Positions 22,298 to 30,760 of a stretch of 64,000 nucleotides of DNA are shown piece by piece (the first letter of the stretch is position 1; every line of letters begins with the position of its first letter). This DNA is from JBBREP01 sp036501845 (lineage in GTDB: Bacteria > Actinomycetota > Acidimicrobiia > IMCC26256 > PALSA-610): positions 1 through 64,000 of the forward strand of contig DASXZO010000010.1 of assembly GCA_036501845.1 (NCBI GenBank). The letters run 5' to 3'. The position numbers were made by a program, and so were the translations under genes. The notes under the pieces are model-generated. The model saw only the letters and a list, made by a program, of their open reading frames with translations. It made no database searches and was not told the origin of the DNA.

Positions 22298-23521
22298 TCA
22301 GACCAGGCGCACCCACTTGCGCCGGCCCACCTGGAGCACGATCCCGGTCCACGCGATGGCCGTGCGGCTCACGTTCTCGCGCACCACTTCGCCGTCGATT
22401 CGCACCGCACCCTCCTCGATGCGGCGGGCGGCCTCGCGGCCCGATGCCGCAAGTTCGGTGAGCGTCAGCACCCTCGCCAGAGCAACCTCGTCGCCGGCGC
22501 CGACGCCTTTGGCGGCCAGTGAGCAGTCGGGAACGTCGCTCGGGATCTCGTGCCGTTTGTGCACCCGGTCGAACTCCGCCTCGGCCCCCGCACCGGCACC
22601 AGTGCCGTGGTAGAGGTCGGCCACCGCGGCCGCGATCTGGCGCTTGGCCGCGTTGGGATGCAACGAGCCGTCTCGGAGCGCCGCGACGAATCCGTCGACT
22701 TCAGGTTGAGCCCACCCGGTGGCGTGCTGGGCGTAGGTCTCGAGCAGGCTGTCGGGGATCGACATGAGCTTGCCGAACTGCGTCTCGGCCGGCTCGGACA
22801 GGCCCACGTAGTTGCCCAGCGACTTCGACATCTTCGGCCCGTCGGCATCGGGACCGGACAGGCCGACGAGCAACGGTGTGGTGACCACCACTTGCGGGAA
22901 GGTGTCCTCCTGCTGTTGGAGCTGGCGGCCCACGAGGAGGTTGAAGAGTTGGTCGGTGCCGCCGAGCTCGACATCGGCGCGCACCATCACCGAGTCCCAG
23001 CCTTGGAGCAGCGGGTAGAGGAACTCGCTCACCGAGATCGGCTGGCCCGCCTCGTAGCGATTGGCGAAGTCGTTGCGCTCGAGCATGCGGGCGACGGTGG
23101 TGCGAGCCGCCAGGTTCAGCACGTCGTCGATGCCCATCGTGGCGAGCCACTCGGAGTTGCGGCGCACCTCGAGGCGTTGCGGGTCGGGATCGAGCACCGT
23201 GGTCACCTGGGTGAGGTAGGTCTCGGCTGCGGCATCCACTTGCTCACGGGTGAGCCGGGGCCGGGTGACCGAGCGGCCCGACGGATCGCCCACCATCGCG
23301 GTGAAGTCGCCGACGATCAGCACCGCCTTGTGGCCGGCGTCCTGGAAACGCCGCAGCGTGCGCAGCACCACCGCGTGGCCGAGGTGGAGGTCGGAGGCCG
23401 TGGGGTCGAGGCCGAGCTTGACCCGCAGCGGTCGTCCGGCGGCGACGCGCTGGCGCAGCTCGTCCTCGGCGATGACGCCGGCCGTGCCCTGGAGCAGGGG
23501 GGACAGATCGGGCTCGGCCAC
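22298..23521 (-). CDS. tyrS: Tyrosyl-tRNA synthetase
   Basis: A class I aminoacyl-tRNA synthetase charging tRNA-Tyr, 407 residues. The HIGH-type motif is HLGHAVVL, the KMSKS loop is literally KMSKSLGNYVG, and the Tyr-binding segment QGWDSVMVRADVELGGTDQLFN is present. A C-terminal S4-like RNA-binding domain closes the protein (REAARRIEEGAVRIDGEVVRE). The GTG at 23521 gives a normal N terminus (VAEPDLSPLLQ); the open frame continues far upstream only as the antisense of the divergent penicillin-binding protein gene. It lies just upstream of the rRNA promoter on the same strand. Confidence 0.96.
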   Translation of the reverse strand: MAEPDLSPLLQGTAGVIAEDELRQRVAAGRPLRVKLGLDPTASDLHLGHAVVLRTLRRFQDAGHKAVLIVGDFTAMVGDPSGRSVTRPRLTREQVDAAAETYLTQVTTVLDPDPQRLEVRRNSEWLATMGIDDVLNLAARTTVARMLERNDFANRYEAGQPISVSEFLYPLLQGWDSVMVRADVELGGTDQLFNLLVGRQLQQQEDTFPQVVVTTPLLVGLSGPDADGPKMSKSLGNYVGLSEPAETQFGKLMSIPDSLLETYAQHATGWAQPEVDGFVAALRDGSLHPNAAKRQIAAAVADLYHGTGAGAGAEAEFDRVHKRHEIPSDVPDCSLAAKGVGAGDEVALARVLTLTELAASGREAARRIEEGAVRIDGEVVRENVSRTAIAWTGIVLQVGRRKWVRLV

Positions 23522-23674
23522 GGCGAGCGACGGTACCGGCTGGCCGCGCCCGCGATCGGGTTCGTTCCGCGGCCCCGCTGATCGTCCTGCTGGGAGCCCC
23601 GATCCCGGCTCCTGAGGCGGCACGTAGCGACCCGCTTGGTGCTGGTGTGGCGAATAGAGGACAATGTTGCCAGT

Positions 23675-26026
23675 GTGACCGCGACCAGGGCCTCGGCTGC
23701 CGATCAGAAAGGTGTGGTGCACCGCCCACACCATCAACGGGCCCGGCGCGGCCCATGGTCCCGCGCGCTCACGACCGCGACAGCGGCTTCGGTGGTGCTG
23801 CTCGCGGCGGGCTGTGCCTTCAACCCCGACCTCAATCCCGCGCCGCTCAACCCGTCGGCATCCACGCGGGTGCTCGCGGCCGACGGCAGCCAGCTCGCGC
23901 TGCTCGACACCGGCATCCACCGCCAGCCGGTGTCGCTCACCCAGATGGGCACGACGCTGCCGAACGCGGTCGTGGCGATCGAGGACCACGGCTTCTTCGA
24001 CCACGACGGTGTCGACCTCAAATCGGTGGCGCGCGCACTGCGCGACGACGTGAAGGCCGGCAAGGTGGTGGAAGGCGGCTCGACGATCACCCAGCAGTAC
24101 GTGCGCAACGTGCTGCTCACCGGCGACAAGACCGTGCACCGCAAGCTCAAAGAGATGGTGCTCGCGGTGGAGATCGAGGACAAGCTCACCAAGCAGCAGA
24201 TCCTCGAGCGCTATCTCAACGCGGTGTACTTCGGCGACGGCGCGTACGGCGCGGAAGAGGCGGCCGAGCACTACTTCGACCGTCCGGCGGCGCAACTCAC
24301 ACTCGTGCAGAGCGCGACGCTCGCAGGCCTGCTGCAAGCACCCGACCACGACGATCCGTTCCACGACCCCACGGCCGCGCGCGCACGCCGGAACGAAGTG
24401 CTCGCGGCGATGGCGAAGTACCACTACATCACCGCGGCGCAGGCCGGCACAGCCGAAGCCGCGCCCGTGCAGCTCGCCAAGAAGACCGACCCCGACGACG
24501 AGATCGCGCCCTATTTCGTGGAAAAAGTGCGCCAGTGGTTCCTGTCGAACCCCGCATTCGGCGCGACCGAGGCCGACCGTGCGCACGCCCTCTACCAAGA
24601 CGGTTACACGATCACCACCACGCTCGATCCCAGCGCGCAAGCGGCGGCAGAAAGCGCGGTGTCGCAGATCCTCGTAAACCGCGCGACCGATCCGGCCGCG
24701 GCCGTCGTGTCGATCCAGCCGACCACTGGCCATGTGGTGGCGTACGTGGGCGGTCGCGGCTACGACGGCCCCGAGGCGTGGTCGCATTGGGATCTTGCCG
24801 GCCAGGCGGCGCGCCCGATGGGATCAACGTTCAAGCCGTTCGTGCTCGCCGCCGCGCTCGAACAGCACATCCCGCTCACGCGCATCTACGACGCGCCCGC
24901 GCAGATGACGCTGCATCCCGCGGGTGACGTGCCGTGGACCGTGCACAACTACGACAACGAGGCGTTCGGCAAGCTCAACATCGTCGACGCAACGGTCAAC
25001 TCGGTGAACACGGTGTATGCGCAGCTGATGCTCGACGTCGGCCCGCAATACGCAGTGTCACTCGCCGAACGGCTCGGCCTGCCGTCGACGTTGGGCGCGT
25101 ACCCGAGCGAGGTGCTCGGCGACAACGACGTGCACCCGCTCGATGTGGCCGACGCCTACGCCACGTTCGCCGACGACGGAGTGCACACCGCACCCGTGTT
25201 CGTCACCAAGGTCACCGACCGCAACGGCAACGTCGTGTACACCGATCACACGCCGCACAAGCAGGTGCTCGACCCGCAGATCGCGCGCACCGTGAATCAC
25301 ACGCTCGAGCAGGTGGTGAGCCGCGGTACAGGCGTGAACGCACGCATCGGGCGCCCCGTCGCCGGGAAGACCGGCACCACCGACAACTACGACGACGCGT
25401 GGTTCGTGGGTTCGACGCCGCAACTCACCACCGCGGTGTGGGTGGGCAGCGGGTCGACGCCGTACGCGATGTTGCCGCCGCGCACACGTGAGAAGGTCAC
25501 CGGCGGCACGTGGCCGGCCGAGATCTGGCAGCGCTACTCGTCGGAAGTGCTCGGCAACGTGCCCAGCGTCGACTTCCCCGAACCCTCGGCTGCAGCGGGC
25601 GAAGGCATTCTGCCGACACATCCACTCCCCGATGTGGTGGGCATGCCGCAGAGCCAGGCCGCGTCGTCGGTGCACGACAACGGTTACGCGGTGAAGATCG
25701 TGACCGAGCCGAACGACCAGTACCCGCCCGGAACAGTGATCGACGAGAGCCCCGATGGCGGAACGCCATTACCGGCACGCGCGCTGGTGACACTCACCGT
25801 CGCAAAGGCCGACACGGCACCGCGCGACACCACGGTGCCGTCGGTGCTCGGGCTGTCACGGGGCGACGCCGCGACCCGCGCCTCGGCGGCAGGACTCGCG
25901 TTGCAAGTGGTGGTGCAGGCCGAGCCACCACCCGGCACCACGAGCGCCAGCGTGTGGCAGCAGTCGCTCACCAGCGGCGCGCACGTCGTGGTGGGCACCG
26001 TCCTCAAGGTCTGGGTCGAGCCCTGA
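23675..26026 (+). CDS. Class A penicillin-binding protein with two PASTA domains
   Basis: A bifunctional peptidoglycan synthase of 783 residues anchored by one N-terminal membrane segment (ALTTATAASVVLLAAGCAF; the Cys makes a lipoprotein possible, but the -3 residue is Ala). A GT51 glycosyltransferase domain follows (AVVAIEDHGFFDHDGVD; EGGSTITQQYVRN; ERYLNAVYFGDGAYG). The transpeptidase domain has the active-site SxxK in GSTFKPF (about residue 383), SxN in NSVNTVYA and KTG in AGKTGTTDNY. Two C-terminal PASTA modules (LPDVVGMPQSQA; TVPSVLGLSRGDAA) bind muropeptides or beta-lactams. The GTG at 23675 is preferred over earlier starts because those lie in the divergent promoter region with tyrS. 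Confidence 0.93.
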   Translation: MTATRASAADQKGVVHRPHHQRARRGPWSRALTTATAASVVLLAAGCAFNPDLNPAPLNPSASTRVLAADGSQLALLDTGIHRQPVSLTQMGTTLPNAVVAIEDHGFFDHDGVDLKSVARALRDDVKAGKVVEGGSTITQQYVRNVLLTGDKTVHRKLKEMVLAVEIEDKLTKQQILERYLNAVYFGDGAYGAEEAAEHYFDRPAAQLTLVQSATLAGLLQAPDHDDPFHDPTAARARRNEVLAAMAKYHYITAAQAGTAEAAPVQLAKKTDPDDEIAPYFVEKVRQWFLSNPAFGATEADRAHALYQDGYTITTTLDPSAQAAAESAVSQILVNRATDPAAAVVSIQPTTGHVVAYVGGRGYDGPEAWSHWDLAGQAARPMGSTFKPFVLAAALEQHIPLTRIYDAPAQMTLHPAGDVPWTVHNYDNEAFGKLNIVDATVNSVNTVYAQLMLDVGPQYAVSLAERLGLPSTLGAYPSEVLGDNDVHPLDVADAYATFADDGVHTAPVFVTKVTDRNGNVVYTDHTPHKQVLDPQIARTVNHTLEQVVSRGTGVNARIGRPVAGKTGTTDNYDDAWFVGSTPQLTTAVWVGSGSTPYAMLPPRTREKVTGGTWPAEIWQRYSSEVLGNVPSVDFPEPSAAAGEGILPTHPLPDVVGMPQSQAASSVHDNGYAVKIVTEPNDQYPPGTVIDESPDGGTPLPARALVTLTVAKADTAPRDTTVPSVLGLSRGDAATRASAAGLALQVVVQAEPPPGTTSASVWQQSLTSGAHVVVGTVLKVWVEP

Positions 26027-26051
26027 CTATTGCTCCGCTTCCGTCGCGGTA
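26024..26051 (+). repeat. 28-bp direct repeat, copy 1
   Basis: Positions 26024-26051 and 26130-26157 share 28 identical bases (starting TGACTATTGCTCCGCTTCCG). The first copy supplies the TGA stop of the penicillin-binding protein gene. Read on the minus strand it repeats the last codons of the glycosylase gene (TATEAEQ stop). Confidence 0.85.
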
Positions 26052-26129
26052 CCGACAGCTCCGCTGGCGCTCCGCTTGCCGGTCCCACTCAGTCAGCTCC
26101 GCGTGTTCGCTCGCGAGCTCGCTCACCAC

Positions 26130-26157
26130 TGACTATTGCTCCGCTTCCGTCGCGGTA
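26130..26157 (+). repeat. 28-bp direct repeat, copy 2
   Basis: Second copy, 106 bases from the first. On the minus strand it encodes the C-terminal residues and TAG stop of the 3-methyladenine glycosylase gene. The segment between copies (26052-26129) is rich in GCTCGC and GCTCCGC and holds no gene, so the pair looks like the footprint of a local duplication. Confidence 0.85.
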
Positions 26158-26744
26158 GCAGCGACCGTGTAGCGAAGCAACAGATCTTCGCCGCGGGCGT
26201 GGCCGAGGCCGATGCGCGTCGTGATCGTTGCGGTCGGCGGTGGTGTGCCGTCGTCGACGATCTGCAGCGGGCCGGCGATGAGATCGTTGCCGTCGCGCGT
26301 GCCGTCGATTCCGAACGCCTCGGTGAGCCGCGCCGGGCCTGACAGCAACTCGCGATCGCGGCGCGCCGCGCCTCGTCGCGCTCGGATGGTGTCGATCCCC
26401 TCGATGGGAACCGCGGCGCGCAGCAGCACCGCGTGCGGTTGCGCGGCCGGGCCACACACCGCGTTCATGCACCAGTGCATGCCATAGATGAAATACACAT
26501 AGAGCGTGCCCGGCCGTTCGAACATCGACGCGTTCCGCCGCGTCGGCCCGCGATACGCGTGGCTGCCGGGGTCTTCTGCGCCGCGGTACGCCTCGACCTC
26601 GATGAGGCGCGCCGACACGACCTCGTCGCCCGACCGGTCGATGAGCAGCTTGCCCAGCAGTTCAGGGGCGACGACCTGCGCGTCGCGGTCGTAGAACCGC
26701 CGCGGCAGCACTCGCCCACGCGACCGGCGCGGCCCGCTGCTCAA
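26133..26744 (-). CDS. 3-methyladenine DNA glycosylase (AAG/MPG type)
   Basis: A 203-residue base-excision repair enzyme removing alkylated purines. Family landmarks: FYDRDAQVVAPELLGKLLI, the catalytic segment IEVEAYRGAEDPGSHAYRG with the general-base Glu, TLYVYFIYGMHWCMN and LLSGPARLTEAFGI. The TTG start overlaps the argH stop (TTGA), which makes it the last gene translated from the arginine operon; a GTG at 26711 is a possible alternative that still keeps the conserved core. Its last eight codons lie in the second copy of a 28-bp repeat. Confidence 0.9.
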   Translation of the reverse strand: MSSGPRRSRGRVLPRRFYDRDAQVVAPELLGKLLIDRSGDEVVSARLIEVEAYRGAEDPGSHAYRGPTRRNASMFERPGTLYVYFIYGMHWCMNAVCGPAAQPHAVLLRAAVPIEGIDTIRARRGAARRDRELLSGPARLTEAFGIDGTRDGNDLIAGPLQIVDDGTPPPTATITTRIGLGHARGEDLLLRYTVAATATEAEQ

Positions 26745-28168
26745 CGCTCGTCGAGGCGGGCCTGTTCGGCCTCGAGCCGCGCGGTTGCGGCCTGCAGCTG
26801 CGCGCCCACGGGTTCCGGCCCGGCGCCGCCCGGCGAGCTGCGCCGCCGCACTCCCGCTCCCGGGTCGAACAGCGCCGCGGTCTCGGGACCGAGTCGCGGA
26901 TCACCACCGACGAGCTCGTCGAGGCCGACGCCGCGCTCGATCGACTGCCGCACGAGATTGCCCACGAGCGCGTGCGCGTCGCGGAACGGCATGCCCGACC
27001 GCACCAGTACCTCGGCGAGATCCGTTGCGGCGTTCGTGGGAGAGTCGGCGGCTTCGCCCATGCGTTGCGGCTGGAACGTGGCCGTGTCGAGCAAGCCTGC
27101 GACCGCGCGCACCGTGAGCGCGCACGTGTCGAGCGCGTCGAAGAGCGGCTCCTTGTCCTCCTGCAGATCGCGGTTGTACGCGAGGGGCAGCCCCTTCAAC
27201 GTGGCGAGCAGCCCGGTGAGATCGCCGATCAGGCGGCCGGCCTTGCCGCGCGCGAGCTCGGCGATGTCGGGATTCTTCTTCTGCGGGAGCATCGAGCTTC
27301 CCGTGGAGTAGGCGTCGGCGAGGCGAAGGAACCCGAACTCCTCGGTGGTCCACAACACCACCTCTTCGCCGATCCGCGACAGGTGGAGTTGCGTCATCGT
27401 GGCGCAGAACAACGCCTCGGCCACGAAGTCGCGGTCCGACACTGCGTCGAGCGAGTTTTCGAACGCGGCCGAGAACCCGAGTTGCTGCGCGGTGAACGCG
27501 GGATCGAGCGGCAAGCTCGAACCGGCAAGCGCGCCGGCGCCCAGCGGCGACACGTCGGCGCGGCGCAGGCAATCGAACCAACGGTCCACGTCGCGAGCGA
27601 ACGACCAGAAGTGGGCCAGAAAATGATGAGCGAGCAACACGGGCTGGGCGCGCTGCAGGTGCGTGTAGCCGGGCAGGTAGGTGTCGCCGGCTTCGTGGGC
27701 GCGCCGCAGGAGCACGGCCTGCAGCTCGAGGATGCGCGCGATCTGGTCGCGTCCGGCTTCGCGTAACCACAGGCGCAGATCGGTGGCAACCTGGTCGTTG
27801 CGGCTACGGCCGGTGTGGAGCTTGCCGCCGGCCTCGCCCGCGAGCTCGGTGACGCGTCGTTCGATCGCGGTGTGGATGTCCTCGTCGGTGTCGACGAACG
27901 TGAAGCGACCCTCGTGGAGCTCGTCACGCACCGCGTCGAGCGCGGTCACGATCGCGGCGCGGTCTTCGTTGTCGAGCAGGCCCTGGCGCGCCAGCATCGT
28001 CACGTGCGCTCGCGAACCGGTGATGTCGACGTCGGCGAGCCGACCGTCGAACGGAAGGCTCACGGTGAAGGCGAGCAGCTCATCGGACGGCCCCTCGCCG
28101 AAGCGGCCGTGCCAGAGCGTCTTCGTGGCGTGCTCTTCGTCGGCGCCCGGCGCGCTCGAGCCGCTCAT
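26741..28168 (-). CDS. argH: Argininosuccinate lyase
   Basis: The last arginine step: splits argininosuccinate into arginine and fumarate. 475 residues. The superfamily signature GSSMLPQKKNPDIAEL with the catalytic Ser loop is present, with TGRSRNDQVATDLRLWLR and GYTHLQRAQPVLLAHH upstream. The ATG at 28168 overlaps the argG stop (ATGA). The C terminus carries an extra Ala/Glu/Gln-rich tail (QLQAATARLEAEQARLDER). It closes the arg operon proper, before the overlapping glycosylase gene. Confidence 0.96.
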   Translation of the reverse strand: MSGSSAPGADEEHATKTLWHGRFGEGPSDELLAFTVSLPFDGRLADVDITGSRAHVTMLARQGLLDNEDRAAIVTALDAVRDELHEGRFTFVDTDEDIHTAIERRVTELAGEAGGKLHTGRSRNDQVATDLRLWLREAGRDQIARILELQAVLLRRAHEAGDTYLPGYTHLQRAQPVLLAHHFLAHFWSFARDVDRWFDCLRRADVSPLGAGALAGSSLPLDPAFTAQQLGFSAAFENSLDAVSDRDFVAEALFCATMTQLHLSRIGEEVVLWTTEEFGFLRLADAYSTGSSMLPQKKNPDIAELARGKAGRLIGDLTGLLATLKGLPLAYNRDLQEDKEPLFDALDTCALTVRAVAGLLDTATFQPQRMGEAADSPTNAATDLAEVLVRSGMPFRDAHALVGNLVRQSIERGVGLDELVGGDPRLGPETAALFDPGAGVRRRSSPGGAGPEPVGAQLQAATARLEAEQARLDER

Positions 28169-29370
28169 CGCGCGCCCGGACCCTGGCGGCGCGACCACGT
28201 CTCGGCCGAGAGCCCCCACAGCCGCACGAAGCCTTCGCTGTCGGCGGCGCGGAACGTGTCGCCTTCGCCGTAGGTGGCAAGGTCGTGGTCGTAGAGGCCG
28301 TGGGTCGCACGGCGCCCGACCGCGACGCACCGACCCGGCTCGAGCCGCAATCGCACTTCGCCGGTCACATGCTCCTGCGTCGCGCCGACGAACGCCTGGA
28401 GCGCCTGCATCAGCGGGGCGTGCCACATGCCGTCGTAGATGAGCTCGGCGATACGGATCTCCACGCGCTGCTTCTCACGCGCGACATCGCGCTCCAGACA
28501 GATGCCTTCGAGGTCTTGGTGGGCGAGGATCAACGCGAGCGCGGCCGGGCATTCGTAGACCTCGCGGCTCTTGATGCCCACGCGGCGGTTCTCGACCATG
28601 TCGATGCGGCCGAAGCCGTACGAACCGACGATGGGGCCGAGCTGTTCGATGATCGTGCGCAGGGGCATCGACTGTCCGTCGAGGGAGATCGGCACGCCAC
28701 GCGCGAACGCCACGACGATCTCGGTGGGGTCACGCGGCGCGTCACCGGGCGCGCGCGTGAGCGTGTAGGGCTCCTCGGGCGCGTGCGACCACGGATTCTC
28801 GAGCACGCCGCACTCGATGGCGCGGCCCCACATGTTCTCGTCGATCGAATAGATCTTCTCGGCCGTCGCCTCGATCGGGATCTCCCAGCGATGCGCGAGC
28901 TCCACGCAATCGGCGCGCGTCAGGCCCCACACTCGTGCCGGCGCCACGACGTCGAGGTCGGGCGCGAGCACCCGTGTCGACACTTCGAAGCGCACCTGGT
29001 CGTTGCCCTTACCAGTGCAGCCGTGCCCCACCGCGTCGGCAGCGTGGCGGCGCGCCGCGTCGACGAGGTGTTCCACGATCACCGGTCGTGACAACGCCGA
29101 CACGAGCGGGTACTTGCCCTCGTACAGCGAGTTGGCACGGATCGCCTCGGCCAGGAAAGCGTCGGCGAACTGGTCGCGCGCGTCGATGATCTCGACCGCA
29201 ATCGCGCCCGCGGCATTGGCGCGCTGATGAATCGCGTCGTGCTCACCCTCGTGCATCTGGCCCACGTCGACGGCGACGCACACCACCTCGCAGTCCCACT
29301 GCTCGCGCATCCACCGAACCGCGACCGAGGTGTCGAGCCCACCCGAATACGCCAGTACAACGCGTTTCAT
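28165..29370 (-). CDS. argG: Argininosuccinate synthase
   Basis: Joins citrulline and aspartate using ATP. 401 residues, typical length. The PP-loop is at the N terminus (VVLAYSGGLDTSVAVRWM), and the substrate-binding GHGCTGKGNDQVRFE block is intact. Two ATGs are adjacent; the second, at 29370, is preferred because AAGGGAA is correctly spaced for it and too close for the first. It follows argR by 10 bases and overlaps argH. Confidence 0.96.
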   Translation of the reverse strand: MKRVVLAYSGGLDTSVAVRWMREQWDCEVVCVAVDVGQMHEGEHDAIHQRANAAGAIAVEIIDARDQFADAFLAEAIRANSLYEGKYPLVSALSRPVIVEHLVDAARRHAADAVGHGCTGKGNDQVRFEVSTRVLAPDLDVVAPARVWGLTRADCVELAHRWEIPIEATAEKIYSIDENMWGRAIECGVLENPWSHAPEEPYTLTRAPGDAPRDPTEIVVAFARGVPISLDGQSMPLRTIIEQLGPIVGSYGFGRIDMVENRRVGIKSREVYECPAALALILAHQDLEGICLERDVAREKQRVEIRIAELIYDGMWHAPLMQALQAFVGATQEHVTGEVRLRLEPGRCVAVGRRATHGLYDHDLATYGEGDTFRAADSEGFVRLWGLSAETWSRRQGPGAR

Positions 29371-29380
29371 CATTTCCCTT

Positions 29381-29854
29381 CTACAGACCGGCGAGCTCGG
29401 CGAGCTTGGCGGCGACGTCGTGAGAGGGCACAGTGTCGGCCACCACGAGCATGATCGTGTCGTCACCGGCGACCGTACCGAGGATGCCGGGGAAGCCGTG
29501 ACGGTCGAGCGCCGACGCGACCACGTGCGCGCTCCCGGGCGGCGTGCGCAACACGATCAGGCTCTGGTTGTGCGCCACGTCGACCACGAACTCCCCCATC
29601 AACCGGCGCAGGTGGTCGTCGGGTCCGCCGTCGCGCTCCTTGCCGCGCTCAGGGATCGCGTACGCGGTGGCACCACCAGGAATGCGCACCTTCACCGCGC
29701 CGAGCTCTTCGAGGTCGCGGCTCACCGTCGCCTGCGTCGCCACCACGCCGTCGGCCTCGAGCAACTGCATGAGCTGCGCTTGACTCGACACCGGATGATG
29801 CTCGAGCAGCCGCACGATGCGGTGCTGGCGTTGCGGTTTTCCAAGCGTGGCCAT
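29381..29854 (-). CDS. argR: Arginine repressor
   Basis: A 157-residue ArgR-family regulator that binds operators when charged with arginine. The N-terminal winged helix contains VSSQAQLMQLLEADGVVATQATVSRDLEELGAVKV. The C-terminal oligomerisation/arginine-binding domain has the conserved GTVAGDDTIMLVV segment (about residues 126-138). It is located inside the operon it should control, 3 bases after argF. A matching inverted repeat overlaps the argC start. Confidence 0.95.
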   Translation of the reverse strand: MATLGKPQRQHRIVRLLEHHPVSSQAQLMQLLEADGVVATQATVSRDLEELGAVKVRIPGGATAYAIPERGKERDGGPDDHLRRLMGEFVVDVAHNQSLIVLRTPPGSAHVVASALDRHGFPGILGTVAGDDTIMLVVADTVPSHDVAAKLAELAGL

Positions 29855-29857
29855 CGA

Positions 29858-30760
29858 TCAACCCTCTCCGAGCAGATCGACGAGCAGGGCCTGCAGCGCG
29901 TCCATGCGATTGCCGGCCTGCTGCCACACGATCGAGTGCGGCCCGTCGATCACCTCGGCCGCGATCTCCTCACCGCGGTGCGCGGGCAGGCAGTGCAGCA
30001 CCACCGCGTCGGGTCGCGCGGCCTTCACGAGCGCGGCGTCCACCTGGTAGCGAGCGAACGCAGCTCGCCGCGCCTCCCGTTCCGACTCTTGACCCATCGA
30101 GGTCCACACATCGGTGTAGATGGCGTCGGCACCGTCGACCGCGTCGGCGGGCTCGGTGGTCAACTCGACCACGCCACCCAGGTTGCGCGCCGCCTCGACC
30201 ACCGTGTCGGCGAGCTCGTAGCCCGGGGGCGACGCGACCACAAGCTCCATCCCGCTCAGCGCAGACGCGAACGCCAGTGATGCCACCATGTTGTTGCCGT
30301 CGCCGACGTAGGCGAGGCGGCGGCCGTCGACGCTCCCCCACTGCTCGTGCAATGTGAGGAGATCGGCAAGTGCCTGCGTGGGGTGCGCCACGTCGGACAG
30401 CAGGTTCACCACCGGCACGTCCACCGCCGACGCGATCCGTTCGACGGTGCCGTGCGCGAACGTGCGCGCCATGATCACCGAGCAATAACAGGCGAACGTG
30501 CGCGCGACATCCTCTACGGTTTCGCGGGTGTCGAGGCCCACCTCTTCGCCGCGTACGTAGATCGGATGGCCGCCGAGCGTGACCACTGCCATCTCCGACG
30601 ACGAGCGTGTGCGCGCCGACGGCTTCTCGAAGAGCAGCGCGACGCCGCGGCCTTCGAGTGGGCGCGGGACGCGCGTCGGGTCGCGCTTGTATTCGACTGC
30701 GCGCTCGATCAGCAGCGCCAGCCGGGACGGATCGAGGTCGTCGAGCTCGAGGCAGTTCAT
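29858..30760 (-). CDS. argF: Ornithine carbamoyltransferase
   Basis: Forms citrulline from ornithine and carbamoyl phosphate. 300 residues. The carbamoyl-phosphate loop appears as EKPSARTRSSSE (SxRTR), the HPTQALADLLTL motif is present, and the ornithine site HCLPAHRGEE holds the conserved Cys-Leu-Pro. The ATG overlaps the argD stop (ATGA). Confidence 0.96.
   Translation of the reverse strand: MNCLELDDLDPSRLALLIERAVEYKRDPTRVPRPLEGRGVALLFEKPSARTRSSSEMAVVTLGGHPIYVRGEEVGLDTRETVEDVARTFACYCSVIMARTFAHGTVERIASAVDVPVVNLLSDVAHPTQALADLLTLHEQWGSVDGRRLAYVGDGNNMVASLAFASALSGMELVVASPPGYELADTVVEAARNLGGVVELTTEPADAVDGADAIYTDVWTSMGQESEREARRAAFARYQVDAALVKAARPDAVVLHCLPAHRGEEIAAEVIDGPHSIVWQQAGNRMDALQALLVDLLGEG

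Noticed and set aside
22298..24787. An open frame of over 800 codons on the minus strand continuing upstream of tyrS
   Set aside because: The part above 23521 is antisense to the penicillin-binding protein gene and shows no family similarity; high GC content produces such frames.
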